A stretch of 64,000 bases of DNA, taken from positions 8,061,806-8,125,805 of the forward strand of contig NW_024037058.1 in the NCBI RefSeq assembly GCF_015706575.1. The letters run 5' to 3'. Shown piece by piece: positions 31,801 through 46,800 of this stretch. Source of the DNA: Patiria miniata. Its lineage: Eukaryota > Echinodermata > Asteroidea > Valvatida > Asterinidae. The translations under genes were made by a program, and so were the position numbers. The notes under the pieces were generated by a model. That model did not search any database. It saw only the letters and a program-made list of their open reading frames with translations, and was not told where the DNA came from. Each line of letters starts with the position of its first letter. Position 1 is the stretch's first letter.

Positions 31801-34800
31801 TCATTATGTTTCAGGACTTTTTATATCTTTTTATTATCATATATTTTATGTTTTCTTGCAATGAAATTAAGGATTCCTCACTTATGCACATGGTATGAAA
31901 AAGGGACTAAAATTATATTACAGTTTTAAAATTTTGGCGAGGGATTTAGGGAAAAGGAAATATTAATGTGTAAAAAAGAACATTTGTTGTGGAAGAGATT
32001 TTCCTTTGGGGGAGGCACGTAAAATATTTATGCTTGAAGGGAAAATCGTGTTATTTGGGAAAAATGGAGTTTCTGATCTTCGAGAGAGAATTCATGTTTG
32101 ATAAGTTAATGCTTACGTAAAGCCTGTCTGAAAAAAGATTGACATTTCCCCTCCAAATTTTGGGCAATTATTGAGTTAGGTGTTCATATTTGTTCAAGTT
32201 AGCCGCAGATCACACATCCAAAATGGCAGCGGTCAAGTTGTCACGTAAGTGTTCCACAAATAACGGTCACTTTTGTGAATGCACGCAGGCGACCATTCAC
32301 CAAGAAGTTTACATAAATCGTTAACTGCGATGGGTAAACTTCGTTTATTGGGGCTCATGTGTTAAAAAGAACACAATCACTGTACATTTCCAGTTTGTTC
32401 TGACAAAGAAAACAATCTTTATTCACAGAAAATATCCCGTGGGCCTAAAGGCTAAAGGCAATAAGGGAATCCTTTTAACGCATTGTGTCAATTATAAATG
32501 GCTTTGAATGATTACGTTATAATATTAAATTCTTTTAAATGTCAAAATAATAATATCATATTCGACATCCGGTTAGAGGAAAAACCTATTAAAATTGTTT
32601 TGTTACGAGTTATTAAGTTTTACGGCTTTCACTGAAATGACTAAATATTATCTTTAATTTCGTTTGCAGGCCGGTGTTAAAATTAATCAATGACATTCCC
32701 CGCTAGTTGCGCGAAGTCGAGGTTATAATTTTGTCACTGCGTGATCAAAACAAGCCTGAGGGTAAAAGCGTAACCTTTTGGACATTGCAGTAAATGTTTT
32801 AAAATACGATTGGCGAAAGAAAAAAATATCGAAAGAAAAAATTACGATTGAGAAAAAAATACGCGTTACCGCCTGAGGTAAATTAAGTAATTTAAGTTAT
32901 GAGTAAAATACATTCAGTCCATCTGAGCGTTTAGTATTACAAAAGAAGTCATTCTGAGTGAGCACAGTGAACTGCTGCTATAGCTTGCAATTGAATGCGT
33001 GAATTACATTTGTACATTGACAACATATGTCTGTGTTATGTTTTATGAATGGCAATGTATTCTCAGTGAGAAACATCAGATTTGTATCCATTATCTTTCG
33101 ACCTTGCTTCCTAATGGACAAGTTGATAATCACTGACATTACTTGCACGCCTTCTAGAGGCTGAACAGAAACATGTACAAAACGATTCACCTTGAAAGAA
33201 AAACCAATTGCACAGAATGTAGCCTGAACATCTGTGGCACAATCGTACTTCAAAGATAATAGGTTGGTTACTTTTTTTCAATGGACAGAACGATAGACGT
33301 CATATTATTCATATTAAAATAACAAAGCAATTATTGATACCTTTTGTGATTTTATAATTTTGATTTCGGAACACGTTTGCGTGAAATAAATTTGAGCCGT
33401 CCCAGTACGACTCTGTTCAAAGTCCCCCTGGGAAAAGAAACCAATAAGGTATCGACTTTATATCTTTAATTTACTGAAAATGATAAATTTGTGTTGTTAA
33501 ATTTTACTTCGATCGTATACATAATAGTCAAGGAGTTTTGTTTAAGATCAATCCAAGATATGAAAAGGGGTTGGTATTTAGCAAACCCACGCCTACGCAT
33601 TTTGCCAGCGTTGGTTCCCCGGCTGATATTAAATTGTAACCGTTAATTGACTTGTGGAAAATGAGATCAAAATTTTGTTGAAAACAAACTTGTGGATCCT
33701 ATCAATCTACTGCATGTCATAATGATGGACGCAGGCAAAAGCGACCCAATTTTGGAGAGAAAAAAAGAGTGTTTACGTACATGAAAATATGACTATGACA
33801 ATGCGAACTGTCGCTACCTCATTGCAAATCGACTTTGTGACGGGGACATAATTTATAAGAACTCGCTTGAACTGAAGCAAAGAAAGGCCAGAAACACATC
33901 GTCACAGTACATTTCATTCCGACTTGGTACAAGCAAAAAAAAAGAGAAAGCTACTGCACTATTTCAGCACATTAATATCCATTCGCGCTTCGCCTCCAGC
34001 TCCGATCCGATGCGTGATATCGCAGACACTTTTGTACTTGATCAGTCCGCGGAAGGAAAAAAAACACAAGACCATGCACATAAACGAATAGGGTTCCGCG
34101 AGTGAGCGAATTAACGCGGAGAGCACGGGAGGTGCTAGCCACGTGATAAGAGGATAATCTCTGGGGAATCAAGTCTTGAGAAAGCTAGTCTGCATCAATA
34201 CTTTAACTTTAAAAGACGTCAAGAAAATCCGCATTAGAATGACACCCTCCAATTCCTTTTACACTTTACAGGCTAGCACTGTTGAAATATAAGTCATCCA
34301 TTAACAGCACTGGCTAGAGAAATAGCTTTAAAGAAATGATGGCTGTATAAAACCATTCGGCATTTTTTTAACTGAATCAATCGTACATGGACACGAGTTG
34401 TCTGAAAAAATTGTTAATCAAAACCTGCAAAACCGTAACGAAACCAAGGGTCATTTTTAATGCTGATATTTGACCGATTATAGTTACTAATCGAAATATT
34501 TGAACATTAACCGCTTGGTGTAATTTGATACTGAATTGAATAATATTGATTTGAACTGCTTACATGTCGGTATATTCCACAAATGAAAAATTAAATCTTG
34601 TCACCTGATATTAAAACTTCATTCGTTTGATTGTTCCATTCATGGCAGGTATCAGCATTTGTTTTTAAATAACACAATAGATCATCTTCTTTTCCTTAAC
34701 TTTAACGGGCCCGTGACATGATTTTTACTTGGGAACATATGTTGTGCAACTTTCTACTCCTCTTAAAACCATTTGACAGCCCTTTATTGAAAAGTACACT

Positions 34801-37800
34801 TTTTTCTAAACACTTACAAATTGTCCAAAAAGGCATGTTTTTCATGACAAATGAGGGTACTGTTGCTGTGATGTCATTTCAGGAAGGCACTGTTCAGTTA
34901 AGGTGTTTTCTGTTCAAATTGTGAACCCAAACTTTGCTCATTGAAAACAATTGTGAGAAAACATTGCTCATAAAACTGTCATGTACTGAAACAACAACGA
35001 ATCACCAAAGAAAGAAATTACGATGGCAAAATATCAAAAATTCTGGCAAATTGTGGGACTGAAATAGCTTTAACATTGAGGTTTCTGCCTGAAATAACAT
35101 CACACTTTTGCTCATGAAACTTTTCGTTAGCATAAAAACCAAAAAGGCACCAAAATGCCCTTAAAAATGGTAAAATGAAAATTGAAAATAAGGTTCAGTG
35201 GGACACAAACGTGCATTTTCAAGGATTGTATCAGATTAATCACATTATGTATTTGACGTAAGACATTAAGCAGTCTGTGACATATTCGTGTGGGCGTGAT
35301 TAACCGTGCATTATTTCAAATACCTAGTTGCGTTGATGTTATTGTTTTTCCAAATACGGAAAGTCATCAACCTCTTTGTAATGAGATCTCTTCTCTGGTC
35401 GGCTTGAGGTCTGAGGGAAAATATAAATCTCGGGATTTCGGCCCGAAATTGAAATTGACAAATGGGAATCCGAAGAGATGAGTAAGGGTGGCGCCGAGGG
35501 CTTGTAATGTGACAGATGAGTGAGGCATTAGTCATAAAATACAACACCACTATACACGATATGTCGTGTCTTGTAATATTAAACGGTATCAGTTTCACAA
35601 ATCAAGTGATATTTGCAAGGAACTAAATTTATTCAATTTTCATCAGTTGAATCCATGTACATGATATAGCTTGTCATCCTCTTATATTTCACGGGATTAT
35701 CTTGCAGCCTACCACAATGTGAATTGAAACAGAATTTTCTAGAAATTAGAAAAAATAGCAAATTAGGCATGACAACCATTAAGTGTGATAAGGAATGGTA
35801 TCATTTTATTTAACAATCAGGTTGTAGTTATTTTAGATAGACGAGCTTAAAAAATGAAAATCTTGATGCCAAAGTTTTAATTTACTGCATTTAATTTTCT
35901 TCCATAACCCCTCCAAACTTAATTTGCTTAATAAGCATGTTAATTATTATGACAATTGTTAGGGAGCACAATTTGAATTAAGTTGGAAATACAATTAAAA
36001 CCCTCCTATGCAAACAAACGTTCTGTGCAAAATTGTCTTCATAGTCACAATTAATCAACTGATTGTTTTCAACAGTTAAGAGCTCCCAGTCTACATAAAG
36101 CAGGATTGACTGGCTGTGACTGTTTATTAACTTTATACACCTAAGCCAGCTGTACCTTCTTCTTGCCTGCTATTGTCTGTTGAGTGAATTTGACTAGTCC
36201 CGTACAGTGCTTGCTTGAAATGTGATCTGACTATTGGTGACTAGCCAGTGTTAAAGGCATGGTAGAGGAAGAAGAATGATTTGTTTTTACTGTCTATGAG
36301 TGTTCAAACGGCAGGAGTGTTTAAACACATTTATTCTGCCATCTGCAGAGTAAATGTATTGGGTTTCAGCGGCGTGTATCGGCGTACATTTCGTAATTTA
36401 TTTAATTGATCCAAAATGACCTCCTTGAATGCTGTAGTATTCGCATTCGTGTGTAAGGAATGGATGTCTCCTCAAGTCTTCTGTTTTTATTGAGCAATAA
36501 TTACTCGCACGTTTTTATTTGTTAACGAGAAGGCATTCTTCCATGTTAGCGTACATTTGAACCCAATTAGGAGTCTGCACTTTTACACGTCTTGTATTAC
36601 ACGTCTTTCGTCAATTGCTTGTCAAATTAGAAGCCACGAAGTTTTAATTAGAAACATGATTTTGGATAATGAAGGTACATGATAGAAGTTCAGACATTGG
36701 TTTATATGTTTGAGTATTGCAACACAAACGTAATGAACTGTACGAGCAGTAGACGTCACAGTATTTAGCACTTTGAAAGTAACCTTTAAGAGAAGCCTAC
36801 GTCTATCGCCAAAGCAAGCTGATGACCTCTATTAGTTTCGTGCGACCCTCAGTTGAGTAAATGTCACCATGTTTAGACTCCATCACGCCAATATCGAAGC
36901 GGTGGAGAGGAAATGATCCACATTGGCACAGAAACATAAGACACCGCGAGTAAACGTTGGTGACGATATGCCTCGGCTGGCTAGACTTGATTCCAGTCTG
37001 ATATACCATCCTCTAACGATCAACATGGCCGGGGAGTTTGCCCCACCTATCCGCAGGAGTCTACGGATTCCAGTGTGTCACTTAGCAACGATGTCCCATC
37101 AAAAGGTCTTGCATGTGACTGGTTAAGGTTTAAATACCTTGTCCACGATCTTTGAGTAAACCTTTGCATTATGCTGTGACTCGTTCCCATAGAGGAAGTG
37201 CGGTTACGTGGCTAACAGATTTCGGACGCACAATACGTTGTAGCGCATGCGTGTTGTCGTCCAACACATTAAGTAGTCCAGTGACGTCATCTGCACGTCT
37301 GGTTCGACTACCGACCACACCGCCCCACAGTACATTGAAGCTTGTGGCGAACTCGGATGTAAAGTAATGTCAAGTTCCTGAGACTTGAAAGGCGGCTACT
37401 GTTTGGCTCTCAACCTGTCGTTTCAGACGGGAGGTTAACCACTTCGCGTTGGAGAACTGCGAGACTTGCTGATGGACGGTATATCGTGTCTGCAAATACC
37501 GCTTGATTAGAAATGCCGTGGGCAGGTTTGACACCACAGGGCAAACATGGCAATCTACGGGAGAAATTGCTAACATTTTTCCATGGTATCAGGATGGTGC
37601 CCGTGAAAGATGGACTGAGTTTACGGTGACATTTACGCTGGTATAAACGGGGTAATTAGTAGATCTGAGTGTGTAATAACAAGGTGTGATAGGAGTTTTC
37701 TCTTTATTGGAAGGACTTATCACTGAACATAGGTTTTGCAGATAGGGGGCGCTCTAGGGGTATAGTTTTGGAGACGTCAATGCTGAAAGCGTTCTTGTTG

Positions 37801-40800
37801 TTGGAAGTCATAGCTGTCTATTACAATAAGATTTTCTAATAGATAATGGAATTTTGAGGGTTTGTCATAATGCCGAGGAAATCAAAAGTTAAAATACCTC
37901 AAACTGTTGGGTGGATATTATACTGCACACCGCAGTATTTACAAAAATGTGAATTGTTACTTTTACACCGTTATTGAACACTTTAAGAGTATAGACATTA
38001 TGGTGTAGTTACTTTAACACTGCAGTTTTGGGCAGTGTTATGTATTATTGCGTGTAAGAATAATTGTAAGCATTAATGGATCTCACCCGATCGGAAAGTG
38101 ACTGTCAGTCCATAGTCCTTCAGGTCGTGACCCTCTTTACCGAAATGGCATTTTCGAGATTCCTCTAAGTTACTAAGAGACATGCGCAAACTCGGGCTGC
38201 CTAAGCTAAGAACGGGAGTGAAAGTAAACAAACCGTTTGAAGGAATAACTCTAATGAAACTTGAAACCTGGCCTAGAGGAAATTCGCACACGTGTCCCCT
38301 CTCGAGATCCGTCATTTTGGCCTCGACAACCGTAAACGCGCGGAGGAAGTCCGGATCTGGAGATCTGACAAAACAGATCGCGTAATCCACAATATAACAA
38401 ACCCCACAGATCCTTTCAAAATGACCCACAAAAAGTGGAGATCCTCCGGAGAACTTCCACCGTGTTCCTTGCTCTGTATCTATCTCAGATATCCCGGCGT
38501 TTAAGGGTCTCATGTTTGCTCTTTCCAAAGATAAATGAGATCGGAGAATTTCAAATTGCTCATCTCGCCTTCAGGTTCAGTGAACGCAGAGAGCAGTGCC
38601 ACGCACATCTCAGCTCATATGTGATTTCTTTTTTTGTTTGTTTCGCGCGTGGATGACTGATATCTTACTTAATTGTACGTTTTGGCGGGAGCCTCGTGTC
38701 GTAATTACCGTACCGCGGGCAGAAAGAAGCGCACGTGACCGACACGAACGCGTCGAGCAAATCGAGGTAGAAACACAGCCCGAGGATATATAAAGAGAAA
38801 AACACATTTTTTGACGTTTAGTTTGAATGCCGGAAGGATGACATTTTCGTCTGACTCGGATGATTTCATTATTTGGTTGGTTATTATATTCCAGGTTTAG
38901 TGAACCCCCGTCCCAGCGGTCAAATTGTCAGTTGTTAGTATGAAATAAAATGTAATCTAGTATTATTAAATCGAATTAAGATAAAAATAAGTTGATAAAA
39001 TGTTCTTCAAATGCTATAATATATGAGAAGGAACTAAGGTGTGCAACCTGTTACTTCATAAAACAAAACTTCCGAATAATACATGCATCGCCACAAAAGA
39101 GCATATCTGCAGTTGCCATTAGGACCTAAAGCTTGTAATACAATGGCCACACTTAGCGATTGGACATAATAAAATGTGCCGCTTATATATAGCGCTTGAT
39201 ACCAAAGGTCTCAAAGCGCTTCACAATTATTATTACCCCTTTTCATCCGGCCATGAGACCAGCAGCTCGAGATCAGCGAATTCTGGTCTCTACCTTCACA
39301 GGGTGTAGGGTATTGTAGTAAAGTGTCTTGCCAAAGAACACAATCACAATGTTCCTCGTCAGGGTGCGAACCCACGTACCATCACTTCACATGATGAGTC
39401 GAACACCGTAACCATTGCACCACAGCGCTCCTGTGGAATGACAGGGCATGACACAACACACCATACCACAATGCTCAACCAAGGCGTAACTCTCCAAACG
39501 ACGACATCTCACGAAATGCCACGACAAAGTAACACAACACTTAATCACGCGGTGTCACTCATAACCGACACGACGGCGCACAACATTAGGCGATTTGACA
39601 CAGAATAGTTAACCTGATGAAACAATCGTGTTTCCATAAATTAAAATCGGTCTTTTTTCAGGATTATTTTTATGTATTCGAGCCACTTAACAGCTATAAT
39701 ATCACACATCATGACACGCTATGCTATAATAATTATTGTGACACTCGTGCTAAATCGGAAACCTAAAATTCCCAACTCTGTGTGTTAGTAAAACCATCCC
39801 AAGTCTCAGAGTGGTCAAACCCAGATTCAGGATCCAAACAATTAATAAACAAAATGTACCAAAACGCGCCACAGATGACATGTTGCTACAGAAATAATTC
39901 GCTGGAGAACACCGTCGGAAATAATACCTGTCTTTGGGTTATTTTGACTCTCAAGAAATAATCTTCGTGGCTTCGAAATCGAAATATTTTGATAACAGCA
40001 CACGAGCCAGCCGGTCTGTGAATGCCCTTGATAAATTGAAACCTAAGTGCGAAAGCCCGTCTGCTTGAAATAAAACCAAATTCCCACACGCACCCAAAAT
40101 GCCACACTTATGTCATCCGAGATGTAGTCAATCCAATAAGCCGGATTCGAAAAACAGTTATGTTCCTCATCGAGCCACAAGTCGATGGCAGTATTTCTTC
40201 TGGTGCTCTTGGTCGCGATATCTTATTACTCGACCAAATGGCAAACTTCAAAATTGGATTTTTTTTCTCCAGTAGATACAAACTCATGTTTGTCCCTTTC
40301 GCTGTTCGAATATCGATATTGCTAGCGATGCGTAAAAAAATACAACGCTTTGATGAGTACCTTGCCCCCCACGGTGAGTGATGTGTTTCCCTAGGGGTGT
40401 GACGCGTTTGCCCGTGGGGTAGGGGGTCACAACTGTAATTATTGTGATCTCACGTGTCATGAATGCACCGGTGATCAAACAAAACCGGAAATTGAGAAGT
40501 CTGTCATTCGTTGGCGGTGCAGAGCAAAAGATTGAGAGAAAAAAGACAGTTATAGGGTTGGCTTCAGATCGCGAGCTTTCACTTTGCCTGTATACCTGTT
40601 AATTGAAGCATTTTAGTTTTTGCTTGATTTGTCCAAAAGCACCTGTCGGGTTTGGGGTTATTACCGTTCATTATGTGTCATTGCACTGCAATGATAGAAA
40701 TTAGTGTCCCTGTGAAAACAGTAAACAAACAAAAACTAGAGATTCGCGTTTGTTCTGTTATACAAACGCTGGGTGATCGGGCCGAAACTATTTCATATAG

Positions 40801-43800
40801 GACATTGCCCAGTTGTGAATATTGTCCTGTTCAAAAAAAAAGAAAAAAAAAAGTATATTTTATGTAGACGTACACGTTAACTCCGGTATGATGACGTCAT
40901 CAGTCAAAATGTGCAAACTGAATACTGATTAAGTTTAGAGAGGACACATTTTCGTCATGCATGAAGTGAAAAAGAACTTCTAAAAAAAGGGAAAATTATA
41001 ATGAACGCTTGAGTGTATGCATTAACAACGCCTAACTTCCGGTTTGATGACGTCACAGCCCAAAAACAAAAACAAAAAGCAAAAGGAAACAAATTAAGCG
41101 AATTAAAAAAATGTCATAGCGCTGTTAACTTAATAATTCAGCTAAGTTTAAACTGAAAAAGAAAAAAAAAGAAACGCACAAATCATGTGATAATCAAATA
41201 CTTTAAATAAGCGCTCAATCGTCAACAAAACTGCCAAATGTGGCTAAGTTAAAGGTGTCGTTCTTTGCTTTGTTTACTCGCAAATCCATTCAAAATCAAA
41301 ACAGACATGAACTCAGGCAAGAAAAAGAAGAAATGTCATACAAATTAACTTATGAGAGAGAAAAAAAAGTGAATATAAAATGAACTCCCCTCCGCGACGG
41401 GAGGTCGGGATATTAGCAATACGCACGAGTGCAGTCCTGCCCACGCAGCAAGCATGCTAGTCACGGTTCGTTGACGCGACTGCGCGACAATTAATGACTC
41501 AGTTATGTTGTAACAAGTGTGTTTTACTGCCTAGATCTCGTCTGTTGAACAGTTGCACCGCTCGTGGCGAATCCAACGTTTTATTTGCATTTAAAGTATC
41601 AAAACAATTAAGCCTATGTTTTCACTTTCTCTTCATGATTAAAGTCTGTCTCAGACTTTATCATTGTGCATTGTGTTCTTGGGCAAGACACATTACTACA
41701 ATTGCCTCACTCCAACCAAGAGTATAAATGGTATGAAACGGCTGTGGATTATCTCTGTCCCCCCGGATGGGATGCCATTCTATCGCAGGTTACTCCCTAT
41801 CTTATGCCGATATAACCCATTGTACCCTTGGTGGAAAGGGGCCAGTATCCGGGTAAAGTGGCTTGCCCAGGGACACATTATGGCCAGCAGTAGATTTTCT
41901 TTCAGTACATAGCTCAATATTACACAAGCTTGTACTAAATCTTTGCGCGCTCTCTTTCCAATTACCGATGCAGCAGTTCCCCTATGGACATGCCTCCCTA
42001 GCTGCGCTTTTGTCCTGTTCATTCCAAACGTACCAAATGACCACTAACTGTACTTAGTCCTTGTCTTCTCAGGCTGCAATATTATACACTGATTGAGGTT
42101 TTCGGATATGTCTTATTAACCAGTTTTCACACTTAATTCACTTCTAAAAATAAGATTGAAAAACTGCTCACAGCGACTCTTTCCTAAATCTCGGTTTCAT
42201 TCCGGCTCGGGGATCACTTTAGCGGCCTTTATTGCTCAAAATCAAAATGTGACCAAATGCAAACGACTCAAAACATCGGCGGAAATTAATAGAATCGTGA
42301 TATTCCTGAAGCGAAGAACGAACCTAGACAGAGGATGTGAGTAAACTTGGGGCCTATAAAGTCACAAATCTTGGACCTCAGCCGAAGCCATAAAAGGTGC
42401 GAAGGTTGAAAACCCTCAATAATCTCGGTATTCGGAGAGACATAAAATTGCGACCTCTTAAACAACGAAATTCAATGATAATCAAATAATTTATATTAAT
42501 ATTTTACATACATCATGCCATTCTTTTTGCGCACGATCTGTAAAGTGAAAACTGTAATGACATTTTATTTGCTTTAGGATGTTTAAAAATATCAAAGGCG
42601 TAATACCTTTTCATTTTTGCAGGAACTTCACCTGATAGCTTCAGTTCTAAAACTGTCTTGATCGATGAGAAAATAATCATATCCATACTTATGTTTTCTG
42701 TCATCCTCAAGTTCGCTTTAAAATTAATTTACAGGCTCAATTTGTTCCATTTCCATTTTTGTGGTTGGATGACGTCATCCATTCCCCGTTGCCAGACAAC
42801 ACAGTTCCCGCGGAATCCGCGTTGTACAAAAAAAAAAGAAGCAAACTCGTTTGGGTAAAAGCCAAATTATTATTGAGACCTCACGATAAGGAAAATGGCC
42901 CAATTGGCCGTTGTCATTCCTTCCGCTCTGAGATCAAAGGCATCATCCTCTTTGAACGAGAAGAGGAACTTGGGGGAAACAAGCGTGCCTCTTGAGCAAG
43001 GGCTGACGGAGTACCGTAAGATGCTCTCGAGAGGTCTGGAAGGAGATGGAAGGTTTGGGGGAGATGGTGGACTTTGTCCCGGCACGGGCCCAGATGATGC
43101 CCGCTCGTCAGGAGGGTAATAACAGATAATTTGCGGGGTTGCCGACATCCACTCACAAAACCTCTCTCTCGGAATGATCAAGATTGTTAGATATACAGAT
43201 GAGAAAAAAGGCTGCTCTGCTCTGAAGAGACACATCACAAGAGAAGCGATTCCCATTCGGGAGAAACAAAACAAACAAAATTTCAGATAAGCAAACAAAA
43301 GTCACAGCGGCTAATTCAAACTGTTTGTTTCTCCAAAGAGACATGAAGAAATCATGTCCTGACTTCGGAAGTGTTAGTTCACTTAAAACCCCTCGGTATT
43401 GGTAAATTGTTAACTATCACCTGTGAATGGTTCAGACTTGAACATCAAGGTGAAATTAAAGTGATTGATTCTCGATCCACGACAAACTCGCATCTTCTAT
43501 CGCTGTAATCTAATTGTGCCGTAGAGTGACGCACCGGTGTAATTGTTATCTGTGACGGCCATGGAACGTAAAAAATGCGTCACCGTTATACCACATTTCG
43601 AAGTCTGGTTCCACACCTCACACTGACGTCTTCAAAACACGACAGGCGTGATCCCGACTATGTGACGTCATGCTGCCGTCACTGGCTGATAACCAATCAA
43701 TCGTTAGCTTAATCATTCCTAGACATGTTGCTTGTGGCTGGAAACACAATAAATGTTTCAACATACCGGAACAAATATAAGCAACCTTGTCTTTTACTGA

Positions 43801-46800
43801 AGGTAGAATGCCAGTTTTGGTGAGTACAAGTCCGCCAAGTGACACAGTCCGCAAGTACAAATCCGCAAGTGACCCACAATTTTCTCCTTTCCGTAAAAGA
43901 GCCCCCTTCCAGGAAATTTAATTTAATTAGTGGACATCCAAGCTACATGTATATCCTCATACTCAGAGCAGTTACGATCACTACCGGCTTCTTGTGCAAT
44001 TTTTTAATTCGATTATAAGAAATGTCTAACCACATAAAGGAATGCAAGTTGCATATTCTGTAGAGACCAGTTTAAAGCTTTCACTCTGACAGACCTAGTC
44101 CCTGAAGTTAGATTTGGCCGAAGTTTGATCTCCAGCTGACCCTAATTGGGCTGCGGTTGGGGGCAACATGAGTCGGCCAAAATGTAGTTCAAGACGGAAT
44201 TTTCATTAAAAGAGCATGCCCCAAACCTCCCTGGATTTTCAACACACGGCAATCACCATTTTGTACAATATACTGGAATCTGTAACTGCCGCCAAGATCA
44301 GTTGATATTTACTTTATACATGTACAATAAGCTAAAACATATCGTTTTAATTTGAAACTAACTGTAATAATTGTATATTCGTGAAGGTCTTAATACTGAT
44401 TTTGTGAATGCCGATGACGGGTTACAAATTATTAATGAGCATTTGTGCGATTTCGGACTTTTTTCAAAAAAATTAGAAGAAATTTAAAGTCATCTCTTTT
44501 TGGGCGGGGGGATATATTGGCAGAGTTCATCACCTCCGGGTTTAGTTCCTCCAATTATTTTTTATTATTCATGGTTTATTATTATTTCATTAAAAAATGA
44601 CACTAGGCAACCAGGAGGATGAATAATACTCGTTTTACAATAGTAACTATATAGTCATTAAACAGACGCACACAAAATCATCTAAAGCAAAGCTAAAATA
44701 AAATCAACAATGTAAAAACTTAACAACTATTATCAGACTAGTATATAAATACGTAAAAACAACATAAAATGTAACTTAAAATAATAAGGGAGATGGAGGG
44801 GGGGGGGGTAGGTAAGGTTGGGGCTATGGATGAGGTTGGAGAGGAGAATGGGGGTGTAAGAGATATGGTGTTAGGATTAGGAAGTGAATAAGAAACTGTG
44901 AGGTTAAAATCATAAAACCTATATCTAAAACATATAGAGTGACGTACAGGTAAAAATATAACTTTTAAATTTCTTGTGAGTGAGGCTGGGTATCGCTGAT
45001 ACCAGACTACTTGCATCTTTAAGGTCAGGGGCGGGGGCTGCGACTTGTCTCCAAAACTGTTTCGATCTCGTACCGTCCTCTGGGTCGATACCATTCTCAG
45101 GTTTCATGTTATTGGCGTCCTTCTCGAGCGAATGTTATCCAAAAAACATATCCGGTTTCCCCATTCCACCCCACTTCTCGAGTTAATGTTAGGCGGCCCG
45201 CGGCAAAATAAACGAAAACTGCTTTCCACCTACTAGACGCGAAATATATGAGTGTACATGTGGGTCCACTTGATGAAGGAGTTATCAAATCAACACCTTA
45301 ATGGTTTAGAGAGATTCTGTTCGATACGGGTGTCGAAAAATCAATCAATACCAAACGAATGACGTCATCAGGAACTGTGCTCACACCTTGTTCTCTGTAA
45401 TGTATACTTATGTTGGGGTCTCTACTGTTGTATTTCTCTGAAAACGTAAAAAATCCTCAACAAACTGTTCAGAAAAATAAGCCTTTTGAATTGGCACATG
45501 TACCAATCACTCCATATTTGTCCAGCTTTTTCTATATGTAAAACTGCCAAAAAAAGTATTCAAAATTTGAATTAGTTAATGTTTAAAACTTGCACAAGCC
45601 CCAGTATGAAAACTACAATTACATTTGGTTACGCAGAAGGCGCACTACCATTTTAAAAAGCTGTCAATTAAAATTAGTAACAGTAAACCAGTTTTCCTAT
45701 CAACTGTTAATCATTCCAACACGATTCCACGCCGTATGACTCAAAATACAAATGAACGACATAAATTGCTACATAGGCGTTCGATAATTCGGGATCCATC
45801 TCGGTTCACATTCCCGAAGTAATACTGTATAATGTTATTGCATTATTTACAGAAGCCAGAAAATAATTATTTGCACATCATAACGGATTCATTTCTGGTT
45901 CAAGCCGCCGCAGCCGCCTCAACTTCATATTATTACACGGTGCCAGCGCTATCCAGATCGATTGGGACAACATACCAGGCCTGGACATTATATCGCGCGG
46001 TGTGGTATACCGCCACACCAATTTGTCATTCGAACTCGTCACGGGGAGCCCCAGGGAAGGCGAAGCGAGTTCTACGTGTCGCACGCTTCGCGCGCTCCGC
46101 ATCCATACATAATATCTCACCATAATCGAGTTATCGGCGCTTATGCGATCTGGTAAAGGGTAGACAGAATCCCCCAATGCACGCTGCTCCCCCCAGTTGG
46201 CAACTGGAGGGACTCGGTGGCGAGATGGGGAGAGATTTCCATCGAAATATAAGAGGAGATGCTGGCACTGTAGTGCAGACTTCGCACTCTGTAGTTGATT
46301 CTAGAGTTGGAAAGGTGAAACCGTATTTTGCTCTGATGATGCCATTTGCTTGACGATGTCTTCTTTCCCTTGAGGGCTTTGAGGAAATTCGGGGCTTGCT
46401 TTTCTTCTTTTGAAATGTCAATTAGGAAGCGGAACTGACGGCTAAGACGGAGGCTGGGGCTTAAGCTTCGATCGGATTGCGCATTTGCATACTTCCTAGA
46501 CTAAATGTTTTACAATTCATATTTGGAGCGGTGCATTTCGAAGACTTGCTCAATCAATTAGAAGTGTCTAATATTAATATTGGTAAAGCTTAACACTGAA
46601 TTGTTTAACCAGTATGCATTTTTGGTAACTGTATAATTTTCTTTCCACTGACGAACATTGGACTTGTTTTAAGGCTGGCCTTTTAACTTATCAGTGTTTC
46701 GTAATTTGTATACGACCTTTTACTAAGAACCGTATGTACAACTTTTCTAAATACACATATTTATATTATTTTGTCATTAGCTCTTCAAAAATTTAGCTGG

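Noticed and set aside
38073-38528. 151-codon minus-strand open frame
   Set aside because: It lies in a GC-richer patch with open frames on both strands in the same place, has no recognisable domain and no splice-site support.
42870-43298. 142-codon minus-strand open frame
   Set aside because: It is Pro/Ser-rich only where the DNA is G-rich, overlaps frames on the other strand and matches nothing I know.
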